Shown here one piece after another: positions 1 to 7,287 of a stretch of DNA of 40,080 nt. The position numbers were made by a program, and so were the translations under genes. The stretch spans positions 1 through 40,080 of the forward strand of contig CAYGVJ010000039.1 of assembly GCA_964353255.1 (NCBI GenBank). The letters run 5' to 3'. Source of the stretch: VFZS01 sp964353255 (lineage in GTDB: Bacteria > Acidobacteriota > Terriglobia > Bryobacterales > Bryobacteraceae). A model generated the notes under the pieces. That model saw only the letters and a list, made by a program, of their open reading frames with translations, made no database searches and was not told the origin of the DNA. How positions within the stretch are numbered: the stretch's first letter is position 1; each line of letters opens with the position of its first letter.

Positions 1-1345
1 ACAGGTCCAGCTCGCGCTTGCTCTCGGTCTCGGTGGGCTCGATCATCATGGCCCCGGAAACGATGAGCGGGAAACTCACCGTGTAGGGGTGGAAGCCGTA
101 GTCGATGAGGCGCTTGGCGATGTCGCTGGTGCGAACACCGCGACGGGCCTGGCGGGCGTCGCTGAAGACGCACTCGTGCATGGTGGGGGCCTGGTGCGGC
201 AGCTCGTAGTAGGGCAGGAGCGCCTGGCGGATGTAATTGGCGTTGAGCACCGCATCGAGCGTGGCGCTGCGCAAGCCCTCGGCGCCGCAAGCCAGGATGT
301 AGGCCAATGCCCGCACCAGCACGGCGAAGTTGCCGTAAAAAGCGCGCACGCGCCCGATCGACTGCGGACGGTCGTAGTCGAAGGTCCAGGCGGCGCCGGC
401 CCGTTTGAGCCGGGGCACGGGCAGGAACGGTTCGAGGTGTTTCTTCACGGCCACCGGCCCGCTGCCCGGCCCGCCGCCGCCATGCGGGGTCGAGAAGGTC
501 TTGTGCAGGTTCAGGTGCATCACATCGACGCCAGTATCGCCCGGGCGGCTGATGCCCACCAGCGCGTTCATGTTGGCGCCGTCCAGGTACAGCAGGGCTC
601 CGCGCGCGTGAAGGACCTCGGCGATGCGGCAGATGTTCTCTTCGAACACGCCCAGGGTGTTGGGATTGGTGAGCATCAGCGCGGCCACGCCGTCATCGAG
701 GATGCGGGGCAGGTTGTCGAGGTCGATCATGCCGCGCTGGTTCGAGCGGATAGTCTCGACCGCGTAGCCGGCCGTGGCGGCAGTGGCCGGGTTGGTGCCG
801 TGAGCCGAATCCGGGATGAGTATCTTCCGGCGCGGGTTGCCGCGCGCCTCCAGATAGGCGCGGCTCAGCAGGATGCCGGTCAGCTCGCCGTGCGCGCCGG
901 CCGCCGGTTGGAGCGTCACGGCATCCAGGCCGGTGATCTCGGCCAGCGCCGCTTCGAGCTGCGCCATGATCTCGAGCGCGCCCTGGGCCAGCGCCTCCGG
1001 CTGGTAGGGATGCGCCGAAGCGAGGCCCTCGACGGAGGCCGCCAGCTCGTTGAGCCGCGGGTTGTACTTCATGGTGCAGGAGCCCAGCGGGTACATGCCC
1101 AGGTCGATGGCGTAGTTCCAGGTCGCCAGCCGCGTGAAGTGGCGCACGATCTCGACTTCGCTCACCTCCGGGAACCCTGCGATCTCAGCGCGCACATTGC
1201 CGGCGCCCAGGACCGCCGCCGGCTCCACGGCCGGCACGTCCAGCGCGGGCAACTGGTAGGCTTTCTTGCCCGGCGAACTCAGCTCGAACAGGAGCGGCTC
1301 GTCCTGGCTCACGTGCGTGCGCGCCTTGCGAATCCCGTCACTCAT
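1..1345 (-). CDS. gcvPB: Glycine dehydrogenase (decarboxylating) subunit 2, 3'-truncated by window
   Basis: This is the C-terminal half of the split P-protein of the glycine cleavage system, a PLP enzyme that decarboxylates glycine and passes the aminomethyl group to GcvH. The translation from ATG at 1345 begins MSDGIRKARTHVSQDEPLLF and contains the PLP-lysine region NLHKTFSTPHGGGGPGSGP, PLGSCTMKYNPR and DSAHGTNPATAA, all typical of the family. The frame stays open to base 1, so the C-terminus lies outside the window. The start overlaps the gcvPA stop by 8 bases (ATGAGTGA, 1338-1345), which implies translational coupling and 1:1 synthesis of the heterotetramer halves. Confidence 0.95.
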   Translation of the reverse strand, partial: MSDGIRKARTHVSQDEPLLFELSSPGKKAYQLPALDVPAVEPAAVLGAGNVRAEIAGFPEVSEVEIVRHFTRLATWNYAIDLGMYPLGSCTMKYNPRLNELAASVEGLASAHPYQPEALAQGALEIMAQLEAALAEITGLDAVTLQPAAGAHGELTGILLSRAYLEARGNPRRKILIPDSAHGTNPATAATAGYAVETIRSNQRGMIDLDNLPRILDDGVAALMLTNPNTLGVFEENICRIAEVLHARGALLYLDGANMNALVGISRPGDTGVDVMHLNLHKTFSTPHGGGGPGSGPVAVKKHLEPFLPVPRLKRAGAAWTFDYDRPQSIGRVRAFYGNFAVLVRALAYILACGAEGLRSATLDAVLNANYIRQALLPYYELPHQAPTMHECVFSDARQARRGVRTSDIAKRLIDYGFHPYTVSFPLIVSGAMMIEPTETESKRELDL

Positions 1346-2657
1346 TCCGCAAGACCTCCGCCACGGCGTCCATGACTTCGCGCCGGCTCATCTCGGTGAC
1401 GGCGAGCAGCATCGAGTTGGCCAGCTCCGGGTAGAAACGGCCGAGCGGCAGGCCGCCGATGATCTTGCGCTCGAGCAAAGCCTGGTTCACTGCCTCGGGG
1501 GAGCGCCGGCCGGTCTGGACCACGAACTCGTTGAAGAAGGGTCCCGAGAACCGCCGCGGGAGGCTGGCGGCCAGGTAGTGGGCCTTGGCAAGGTTCTGCT
1601 CGGCCAGCTCTCGCAGGCCCCGCTTGCCGTAGACGGTCATGAAGACCGTCGCCATAAGCGCGATCAGAGCCTGATTGGTGCAGATGTTCGACGTGGCCTT
1701 CTCCCGGCGGATGTGCTGCTCGCGCGCGGCCAGCGTCAGGCAGAAAGCCCGGTTGCCCCGCGCGTCCCGGGTTTCTCCCACCAGGCGCCCAGGCAGTTGC
1801 CGCATGTAGCGCTCCTTGGTCGCCAGCGCGCCCGCGTATGGTCCCCCGTAGTTGGGCGCCACGGCGAAGGACTGCAACTCGCCCGCCACTATGTCGGCCT
1901 CCGCCGGAGGCGCCAGCAGTCCCAAAGACACCGCCTCGGTGAACACGTCGATGAGCAAGGCGCCTCTGCCGTGCGCAATCTCGGCCGCGGCGGGCACATC
2001 CTCGATGACCCCGAAGAAGTTGGGCGATTGGATGATGACGGCCGCCGTCTGGTCGGTGACCTTGCGCTCCAGCTCGTCGAGGTCCAGCCTGCCCGTGTCG
2101 GAGGCGTAACCGAATTCCTCGACCGCCAGCGCCCGGTTGCGCGAGTAAGTGGCCAGAACCGCCCGATACTCCGGGTGCAGCGCGCGCGCCGCCACCACGC
2201 CCGTGCGCCCCGTTATCCGGGCCGCCATGAGGGCCGCCTCGGGCACCGCGGTCGAGCCGTCGTACATCGAGGCGTTGGCCACGTCCATGCCCGTCAACTG
2301 GCACAGCATGGTCTGGAACTCGAAGATAGCGGTCAACGTGCCCTGCGAAATCTCCGCCTGATACGGAGTGTAGGAGGTCAGGAACTCGCCGCGGGAGGCC
2401 ACGGCGTCCACCAGCACGGGCCGGTAGTGATAGTAGGCGCCGGCGCCCAGAAACGAGGCGTAACCACAGCCGTTCTCGGCGCCCCGCGCTCGAAAATACT
2501 CCAGGACTTCGTACTCGGACTTGCCCGGTTCGAGTCCCAGAGGCCGCGCCAGCCGCACCTCGGCGGGTAAGTGGGCGAACAGGTCGTCGGGGGAACTTAC
2601 TCCGCAGGCCTCCAGCATCTGGCGGCGCTCGGAGTCTGACTTGGGCAGATAGCGCAA
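1338..2657 (-). CDS. gcvPA: Glycine dehydrogenase (decarboxylating) subunit 1
   Basis: This is the N-terminal half of the split glycine decarboxylase (439 residues, usual size). It forms the P-protein with GcvPB. Family motifs seen are FLGAGAYYHY, TSYTPYQAEISQG, FQTMLCQLTGMDVANASMYDG and SNICTNQAL. The start appears to be TTG at 2657: the gcvH stop (TAG, 2659-2661) lies one base upstream, no ATG fits, and GAGAGGA stands 8 bases before it. The gene sits between gcvH and gcvPB in a four-gene operon in the order T-H-PA-PB. Use of a split P protein instead of fused GcvP is common in Gram-positives, Thermus and many Acidobacteriota. Confidence 0.95.
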   Translation of the reverse strand: MRYLPKSDSERRQMLEACGVSSPDDLFAHLPAEVRLARPLGLEPGKSEYEVLEYFRARGAENGCGYASFLGAGAYYHYRPVLVDAVASRGEFLTSYTPYQAEISQGTLTAIFEFQTMLCQLTGMDVANASMYDGSTAVPEAALMAARITGRTGVVAARALHPEYRAVLATYSRNRALAVEEFGYASDTGRLDLDELERKVTDQTAAVIIQSPNFFGVIEDVPAAAEIAHGRGALLIDVFTEAVSLGLLAPPAEADIVAGELQSFAVAPNYGGPYAGALATKERYMRQLPGRLVGETRDARGNRAFCLTLAAREQHIRREKATSNICTNQALIALMATVFMTVYGKRGLRELAEQNLAKAHYLAASLPRRFSGPFFNEFVVQTGRRSPEAVNQALLERKIIGGLPLGRFYPELANSMLLAVTEMSRREVMDAVAEVLRNE

Positions 2658-2658
2658 G

Positions 2659-3048
2659 CTAGGTTTCCTCTCCCAAGTACGCCTGGTAGTCCGCGGCGGT
2701 CATCAGCGCGGCGATCTCCTCAGGCGCGCTCATCCGGATCTTGGCCAGCCACCCCGCGCCGTGCGGATCCTGATTGAGGACCTCCGGGGCGTCGGACGGA
2801 ACGGGATTGACCTCGATGACTTCGCCGGAGACGGGCGAGTAGACGTCGGAGACGGCCTTGACCGATTGCAGCTCGCCGAGCCGCTTCCCCATCTCCACCC
2901 GGCTGCCGGGCTTCACCATCTCCACATATACGATGTCCCCCAGCTCCTTCTGGGCGTGGAAGGTGATGCCGACGATGCCGATCTCCCCCTCCACTTTGAC
3001 CCACTCGTGCTCCTTGGTATACCAATAGCTGCCTGGATATGTGCTCAT
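2659..3048 (-). CDS. gcvH: Glycine cleavage system H protein
   Basis: This lipoylated carrier (129 residues) shuttles the aminomethyl intermediate between the P and T proteins. The translation starts MSTYPGSYWYTKEHEWVKVE; the lipoyl-lysine segment reads LQSVKAVSDVYSPVSGEV, and the C-terminus WLAKIRMSAPEEIAALM is typical. I chose ATG 3048 because its ATGA overlaps the gcvT stop by 4 bases and it gives the standard H-protein length. An open frame extends upstream to 3210, but that extension overlaps gcvT and has no homology. In the lipoyl motif the usual ESVKA is QSVKA; the lysine itself is present. Confidence 0.96.
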   Translation of the reverse strand: MSTYPGSYWYTKEHEWVKVEGEIGIVGITFHAQKELGDIVYVEMVKPGSRVEMGKRLGELQSVKAVSDVYSPVSGEVIEVNPVPSDAPEVLNQDPHGAGWLAKIRMSAPEEIAALMTAADYQAYLGEET

Positions 3049-4148
3049 TTTGGCCGCCTGTAAAAAGGCGTTGGGACTGTTACCGCCTCGACGAGCTGAT
3101 CGCGGATGAGAATCTGGATAGTCTCTCCGATGACCGCGTGCTCCGCGGGCAGATAACAAAGCCCGATGTTCTTCTTGAGGGTGGGCGACGGACCGCCGCT
3201 CGAGACCCAACCGGCAGGGGAGCCGTCGATGAACGCCTCGTAGCCGTCGCGGGCAATGCCGCGCCCGCGCATCTCGAAGCCGATGAGCTTGCGGCGCACG
3301 CCGCGCTCGCGCTGAGCCACCAGCGCCGCCCGCCCCAGGAAGTCGCCCTTGTCCAGCTTGACGATCCAGGCCAGATCGGCTTCCCAGGGGGTAGTGGAGG
3401 CGTCGAGCTCGTGGCCGTAGAGCGCCATCCTGGCCTCCAGACGCAGCGTGTTGCGCGCGCCCAGCCCGCAGGGCCGGATACCGAACTCGCGTCCCGCCTC
3501 CAGCACCTCCCTCCAGAGGCGCGGCGCCTCCTCGGGCGGCACGTATAGCTCGAAGCCGTCCGCCCCGGTGTAGCCGGTGCGCGCGATGCGCGCCCGCGCT
3601 CGGGCCGCTTCACCGTCCAGGAAATGATAGTAGCGCAGCCCGCTGAGGTCCGCCGGGCTGAGCCTCTGAAGCGTGGCCAGCGCGCGGGGACCCTGGATGG
3701 CCAGTTGGGCGTAGCGCTCGCTGGCGAACTCGACTTCCGCGTCCCAGCGGTTCTCCGCTGCAATGTGCTGGTAATCCTTCTCCTGGTTGGCGGCATTGAC
3801 GCAGAGGAAGTAGTGATCCTCGGCCACCTTGTGGACCAGGATGTCGTCCACAAACCCGCCGTGCGGGTAGAGCAGCGCAGAGTACTGAATCCGCCCCGGC
3901 TGGAGGCGGGCCACCGCGTTGGTGGTCACGAAATCCGTCAGGCGGAAGGCCTCCGGACCGCGGATCTCGATTTCACCCATGTGGCTGACGTCGAACAGCC
4001 CCACCGCCGCCCGCACGGCGTGGTGTTCCTCGAGGATCCCGGAGTATTGCACCGGCATCTCCCAGCCCCCGAAGTCAACCAGCCTAGCCCCCAGTTGCCG
4101 GTGGACCCAATTGAGCGGAGTGCGCTTCAGCCCGGCGGGTGCGCTCAT
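3045..4148 (-). CDS. gcvT: Glycine cleavage system T protein (aminomethyltransferase)
   Basis: GcvT transfers the methylene group from the H-protein intermediate to tetrahydrofolate and releases ammonia. The 367-residue product carries family motifs VDFGGWEMPVQYSGI, VGLFDVSHMGEIEIRGP, CVNAANQEKD, RTGYTGADGFELYVP and GLGARNTLRLEA. It is the first gene of the operon. A GTG in frame at 4160 could add four residues, but ATG 4148 is preferred because it follows a likely promoter whose -10 overlaps the GTG. No leader long enough for a glycine riboswitch exists: only 139 bases separate it from the divergent bacterioferritin gene. The 3' end overlaps gcvH by 4 bases. Confidence 0.95.
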   Translation of the reverse strand: MSAPAGLKRTPLNWVHRQLGARLVDFGGWEMPVQYSGILEEHHAVRAAVGLFDVSHMGEIEIRGPEAFRLTDFVTTNAVARLQPGRIQYSALLYPHGGFVDDILVHKVAEDHYFLCVNAANQEKDYQHIAAENRWDAEVEFASERYAQLAIQGPRALATLQRLSPADLSGLRYYHFLDGEAARARARIARTGYTGADGFELYVPPEEAPRLWREVLEAGREFGIRPCGLGARNTLRLEARMALYGHELDASTTPWEADLAWIVKLDKGDFLGRAALVAQRERGVRRKLIGFEMRGRGIARDGYEAFIDGSPAGWVSSGGPSPTLKKNIGLCYLPAEHAVIGETIQILIRDQLVEAVTVPTPFYRRPK

Positions 4149-4158
4149 CAAGACTGCC

Positions 4159-4188
4159 ACTCTAACAACCCCCCGCCGGGGCTGTCAA
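4159..4188 (-). promoter_or_regulatory. Candidate sigma-70 promoter of the gcv operon
   Basis: On the minus strand a perfect -35 TTGACA (4183-4188) is followed after 18 bases by TAGAGT (4159-4164), 4 of 6 matches to the -10 consensus. The hexamer ends only 10 bases before ATG 4148, so transcription would begin about 3-5 bases before the start codon. This is read by eye and no transcript data support it. Confidence 0.5.
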
Positions 4189-4287
4189 TTCGGGCCGGCT
4201 GGCTGGTTGGGCGCGGCCACCCGGCGAGGTGTTATCCTCTGAAGAAAGAGCAACCAACTTCGAGTCTGTGGAAAGGAACACCGCATT

Positions 4288-4761
4288 ATGCGTGGAAACG
4301 AGAAAGTGATTGCGCTGCTGAACGCAGCCTTGAAGGAAGAATTGACGGCCGTCAGCCAGTACTTCCTGCACGCGGAGATGTGCGGGAACTGGGGCTATGG
4401 ACGCATCTCCCAGCGCACCAAGAAGAGGGCCATCGACGAGATGAAGCACGCCGAGGCGCTGATCGAGCGGCTTCTCTTTTTGGAAGGGACGCCCCAGATG
4501 GCCGAGCTGCTGCCGCTGAAGGTCGGCGGCAGCGTCAAGCCGCAACTGGAGAACGACCTGGCTGCCGAGCTGGCGGCGATCGCCATGTACAACGCCTCAG
4601 CCAACGCCTGCGCGGCGGCCGGGGACAACGGTTCGAAGGAGCTGTTCGAGAAGCTGCTGGCGGACGAAGAGGGCCACGCCGACTGGCTGGAGACGCAATT
4701 GGGCCTGATCGAGCAGATCGGCCTGGAGAACTACCTGAGCCAGCAGCTCGAAGCAGCGTAA
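4288..4761 (+). CDS. bfr: Bacterioferritin
   Basis: This heme-containing iron-storage ferritin has 157 residues, the standard length, and forms a 24-mer cage in the cytoplasm. All expected ligands are visible: ferroxidase residues E18, E51, H54, E94, E127 and H130, and heme-ligand M52. Typical segments are KEELTAVSQYFLHAEM, IDEMKHAEALIERLLFLEG and LADEEGHADWLETQL. An AAGGA Shine-Dalgarno at 4273-4277 precedes ATG 4288. The gene is divergent from gcvT and appears monocistronic, because a separate promoter-like sequence precedes the next gene. A weak -10 (TATCCT, 4233-4238) is present. No bacterioferritin-associated ferredoxin gene is adjacent. Confidence 0.96.
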   Translation: MRGNEKVIALLNAALKEELTAVSQYFLHAEMCGNWGYGRISQRTKKRAIDEMKHAEALIERLLFLEGTPQMAELLPLKVGGSVKPQLENDLAAELAAIAMYNASANACAAAGDNGSKELFEKLLADEEGHADWLETQLGLIEQIGLENYLSQQLEAA

Positions 4762-4819
4762 CTGGCGAGCGCCGGCGAGTTCCAGGCCGCGCCACCGCGC
4801 CGGCGGAGCCCTGCGCTGA

Positions 4820-4845
4820 GGGCGCCCGGGGGCCCCTCTGCGCCC
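4820..4845 (+). terminator. GC-rich hairpin after bacterioferritin (possible terminator)
   Basis: GGGCGC (4820-4825) and GCGCCC (4840-4845) form a 6-bp inverted repeat around a self-complementary GGGGCCCC core. No U-run follows directly, so Rho-independent termination is uncertain. Confidence 0.3.
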
Positions 4846-4878
4846 CCTCCCACCCGGCGGCGGGCAAAAAAGAGAGAC

Positions 4879-4907
4879 TTTTCATCCGCCCTATAGTTGT
4901 GTATAAA
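4879..4907 (+). promoter_or_regulatory. Candidate promoter of the LysW-like/redoxin gene cluster
   Basis: TTTTCA (4879-4884) and TATAAA (4902-4907) are spaced by exactly 17 bases and lie 31 bases before the start codon of the LysW-like gene. The surrounding AT-rich patch is unusual for this GC-rich sequence. Confidence 0.5.
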
Positions 4908-4938
4908 GAAACTGCATGGTCTTCACGGAGGGACGGAT

Positions 4939-5139
4939 ATGGTGACCTGCCCGGTGTGCGATGCCAAGCTCGACATCGAGGAAGACGAACTGGACGAAGG
5001 CGAGACGCTGAACTGTGACGAGTGCGGCGCTGACCTGCGCGTGGCCAGCGTGAAGCCATTGGAGCTGGAATCGCTCGAGGAGGAAGAGGACGAGGACCTC
5101 GATGACGAGGACGAGGATGAGGAGGAGGACTGGAAGTAG
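4939..5139 (+). CDS. LysW-like zinc-ribbon protein with acidic tail
   Basis: This 66-residue acidic protein has two CxxC pairs (CPVCDAKL near residue 4 and CDECGADL near residue 27), forming a zinc ribbon like the LysW/ArgW amino-group carrier. It also has the LysW-like VxPLELE segment and a long Asp/Glu tail ending EEEDWK. LysW proper ends in EDWGE, with the terminal Glu carrying the substrate; here that Glu is absent, so a carrier role in lysine or arginine synthesis is doubtful. No lysX/argX-type ligase is adjacent. ATG 4939 was chosen for the GGAGGGACGG Shine-Dalgarno just upstream and because the CxxC domain starts at once. Alternative: a small zinc-ribbon protein of unknown partner. Confidence 0.75.
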   Translation: MVTCPVCDAKLDIEEDELDEGETLNCDECGADLRVASVKPLELESLEEEEDEDLDDEDEDEEEDWK

Positions 5140-5524
5140 GCCCGCCCTGGCCTGCCGCCGGCGCCTCCTGCTGGCTGGCGCTCTGCTTGCGGCCGGCCTG
5201 GCGCCCCCGGCGCTCGCTGGCAGCGACCGGAAGAAGGCCGCCGCCCCCTACGCCCTGATCGGCGGGACCGTCTTCCGGGACAGCGGCTACAGGCTGCCCG
5301 GGGCGGAGGTCACCGTGACGCCGCTGGAAGGCGCCGGCCAGCGCAAGTCCAGGAAGATCGTCGCGGTCAGCGATGCCCGGGGAGACTTCGCCATCCGGGT
5401 CCCGGCCGCGCCCCTGCGCTATACTGTTAGTGTCAAGGCCGCGGGTTACAGGGCGCAGGAACGGACTGTTTCCCTGGCCGGGGAGGAGCGCCTCGACCTG
5501 TACTTCAAGCTGGAGCCGCGCTGA
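5117..5524 (+). CDS. Small secreted carboxypeptidase-regulatory-like domain protein
   Basis: The 135-residue product has an arginine-rich n-region and a hydrophobic signal segment (LLLAGALLAAGLAPPALAG). A single beta-sandwich of the CarboxypepD_reg/CNA-B type follows (GGTVFRDSGYRLPGAEVTV near the start, SDARGDFAIRVP in the middle, YTVSVKAAGYRAQERTVSL near the end). Such domains are common in acidobacterial exported proteins and are thought to be binding or stalk modules; no enzyme domain is attached. The start lies inside the upstream gene: ATG 5117 follows GAGGACGAGG, which also encodes the acidic tail of the LysW-like protein. ATG 5102 is an alternative. The overlap suggests coupled translation. 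Confidence 0.75.
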   Translation: MRRRTGSRPALACRRRLLLAGALLAAGLAPPALAGSDRKKAAAPYALIGGTVFRDSGYRLPGAEVTVTPLEGAGQRKSRKIVAVSDARGDFAIRVPAAPLRYTVSVKAAGYRAQERTVSLAGEERLDLYFKLEPR

Positions 5525-5555
5525 TCCGTCCGGCGCTTCCCGTAGAGAGGGCTTG

Positions 5556-5927
5556 ATGCGAAGAATAGTCACGCTGGTGGGGCTGGCGCTGGCCGTGTTG
5601 CCGGGTCTGGCTTCCGGCGTTCTCGCGCAGGACAGAGGCCGGGACAAAGACCGCGATCTGACCGTCCGCTCGGTCCAGGGCGTCGTCACCGATCCGGAGG
5701 GCCGCGTGGTCGAGGGCGCGGTGGTCCATCTGAAGAACACCAAGACGCTCCAGATCCGGTCCTTCATCGCCCGGCAGGACGGCGCGTACTTGTTCCACGG
5801 CCTCAGCACTAACGTGGACTACGAGCTGAAGGCCGAGTATCAAGGGGCCTCCAGCGACGCCCGCCTGCTGAGCGTCTTCGACCCACGGCGCAAGGCGGTC
5901 ATCAACCTGAAGCTGAACCAGAAATAG
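5556..5927 (+). CDS. Small secreted carboxypeptidase-regulatory-like domain protein
   Basis: The 123-residue product has a clear signal peptide (MRRIVTLVGLALAVLPGLAS, cleavage likely before or at AQD). A lone regulatory-like beta-sandwich follows, with motifs VQGVVTDPEGRVVEGAVVHL and QDGAYLFHGLSTNVDYEL. It is the second such protein in a row but not a close copy of its neighbour. ATG 5556 has an AGAGAGG Shine-Dalgarno. The gene stands 31 bases after the previous stop and 61 bases before the redoxin gene, so all may form one transcript. The function is unknown; periplasmic or outer-membrane binding is inferred only from the fold. Confidence 0.75.
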   Translation: MRRIVTLVGLALAVLPGLASGVLAQDRGRDKDRDLTVRSVQGVVTDPEGRVVEGAVVHLKNTKTLQIRSFIARQDGAYLFHGLSTNVDYELKAEYQGASSDARLLSVFDPRRKAVINLKLNQK

Positions 5928-5988
5928 CTTTCCGGGGCGGGGGAACGCTACCCGCGGGCGGCGGGGATTCTACTCCAAGGAGGGAACC

Positions 5989-6561
5989 ATGCGACGTATG
6001 CTGTTGGCGGCTGCCGTGGCGGCCGCAGGTCTGGCGGGCCAGCAGTTCAAGCTGGGCTCGAAGGTCGGGGACTTCAGCCTGAAGGACGTCAAGGGCAATC
6101 CGGTCAGCTTTGCCGCGCTGAAGGGCCAAGCGACGGTGGTCGGCTTCATTGCCACCAAGTGCCCGGTCTCGAATGCTTACAACGAGCGCCTGACGGCGCT
6201 CTACAAGGACTACGCGCCGCGCGGCGTCAAGTTCGTCTTCATCAACTCCAACCGCACCGAGCCCGCCGCGGAGGTCGCCGAGCACGCCACTAAAAACGGC
6301 TTCCCGTTCGCGGTTTTCAAGGACGACGACAACCTGGTGGCCGACCGGTTCGGGGCGCAGTTCACCCCCGAGGTGTTCGTGCTGGACAAAGACGGCGTGA
6401 TCCGCTACCACGGCGCCATCGACGACTCGCAGGTGGCGGCGCGCGTCAAGTCCCCGCATCTGCGTCGGACCCTGGACGGGATGCTGGCGGGCCAGGGCGT
6501 CGCGACGGCTGAGACCAAGGCTTTCGGCTGCACCATCAAGCGGGTGAAGAAAGCCGCGTGA
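5989..6561 (+). CDS. Exported redoxin-domain (AhpC/TSA-like) protein
   Basis: This 190-residue thioredoxin-fold protein has a short N-terminal hydrophobic segment (MLLAAAVAAAGLAG), so it is probably exported. The redoxin domain spans about residues 22-170, and the nucleophile candidate is C58 in TKCPVSNAYN. A second cysteine, C181 (FGCTIKR), sits near the C-terminus, where it could act as resolving cysteine. This TxCPxSN arrangement differs from the CxxC of thioredoxins and resembles peroxiredoxin-like acidobacterial proteins. ATG 5989 follows GGAGGGAACC. Its stop overlaps the next start (GTGA), coupling it to the TlpA-like protein, which may reduce it. Confidence 0.85.
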   Translation: MRRMLLAAAVAAAGLAGQQFKLGSKVGDFSLKDVKGNPVSFAALKGQATVVGFIATKCPVSNAYNERLTALYKDYAPRGVKFVFINSNRTEPAAEVAEHATKNGFPFAVFKDDDNLVADRFGAQFTPEVFVLDKDGVIRYHGAIDDSQVAARVKSPHLRRTLDGMLAGQGVATAETKAFGCTIKRVKKAA

Positions 6562-7034
6562 GGCGCCGCGACCTGCTGGCCAGCCTGTGGGCGGTGGCTC
6601 GCCTGGCGGCCCAGGGACGTCCCGCGCCGGTCGATGAAGCCGGATATCGGAAGCTGCTGGAGGCCGGGCGGGGTCAGATTCTCCTGGTGGATTTCTGGGC
6701 CACTTGGTGCGAGCCCTGCCGGGCGGAGATGCCTCAGTTGGTCGCCCTGGAAGCCAGGTATCGGGGCCGCGGACTCAAGCTGATCGCCGTTTCCTGCGAT
6801 GAGCCGGAGCAGGAGGCCGCCGCCGCCCGGTTCCTCCAGCAGCACCAGGTGAGAGGCCCCAGCTACATTAAGCGCGCCTCGAGCGACGAGCAGTTCATCA
6901 CCGCGGTGGACGCCGCCTGGAGCGGCGCGCTGCCGGCGCTGTTCCTGTACGACCGCCGGGGCCGCAAGCTGCGATCGTTCATCGGCGAGACCGACATGGG
7001 GGCCCTGGAAACCGCCATCCGGAAGGTGTTCTAG
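6558..7034 (+). CDS. TlpA-like exported thioredoxin
   Basis: This is a 158-residue thiol-disulfide reductase of the TlpA/ResA type. The catalytic motif WCEPC has its cysteines at residues 51 and 54 in FWATWCEPCRAEMPQL, and the cis-Pro region reads ALPALFLYD. The N-terminus MRRRDLLASLWAVARLAAQG resembles a weak Sec or Tat signal, so periplasmic action is likely. Translation starts at GTG 6558, which overlaps the redoxin stop by 4 bases. Together the two look like a periplasmic peroxide- or thiol-handling pair; this pairing is an inference from coupling only. Confidence 0.85.
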   Translation: MRRRDLLASLWAVARLAAQGRPAPVDEAGYRKLLEAGRGQILLVDFWATWCEPCRAEMPQLVALEARYRGRGLKLIAVSCDEPEQEAAAARFLQQHQVRGPSYIKRASSDEQFITAVDAAWSGALPALFLYDRRGRKLRSFIGETDMGALETAIRKVF

Positions 7035-7214
7035 TCGCTTCAAGAGCCGGAAAAATCTGCCTAGGGCCGTCCTAAGCGTCCCGGTACGTTGGTCCCAGCG
7101 CCCGAGGCAACAGGCGCTCCGAGCCAGCATCTTCAAGCAGTTTCAGCCCGCCTGCGGCGCCGTTCGCATGCCCAGAGGCTGCGTGGCGGCAAGACGGTGA
7201 CCCCGGCGTTGCTG

Positions 7215-7255
7215 TAAAATAATGGTTGGTGCACATCCCACGGATGGGGGTGTGC
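7215..7255 (+). promoter_or_regulatory. Promoter -10 and 5' leader hairpin of polysaccharide export genes
   Basis: A -10-like TAAAAT (7215-7220) lies 67 bases before the wza-like start; no good -35 was found. The leader contains an imperfect hairpin, GCACATCCCA (7231-7240) against TGGGGGTGTGC (7245-7255), pairing GCACA/TGTGC and CCCA/TGGG around a short loop. It may stabilise or regulate the mRNA. Confidence 0.35.
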
Positions 7256-7287
7256 GGTCCTGTTCGTCAGCTCCGGGAAGGAACTGC

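Noticed and set aside
89..2570. Long plus-strand open frames across gcvPA and gcvPB
   Set aside because: They are antisense shadows of well-conserved glycine cleavage genes with arginine/histidine-rich, non-protein-like sequence.
2659..3210. Extended gcvH start at 3210
   Set aside because: The extra N-terminal residues lie inside gcvT and have no H-protein similarity; ATG 3048 gives the standard length and overlaps the gcvT stop by ATGA.
4149..4287. Glycine riboswitch before gcvT
   Set aside because: The gap to the divergent gene is only 139 bases, contains the apparent promoter close to the ATG, and shows no paired purine-rich aptamer pattern.
7035..7210. A possible small RNA or gene between the TlpA-like gene and the export operon
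   Set aside because: No Shine-Dalgarno/start pair with plausible coding, no tRNA-like fold and no clear terminator was seen; only the promoter and leader hairpin nearer to 7288 are supported.
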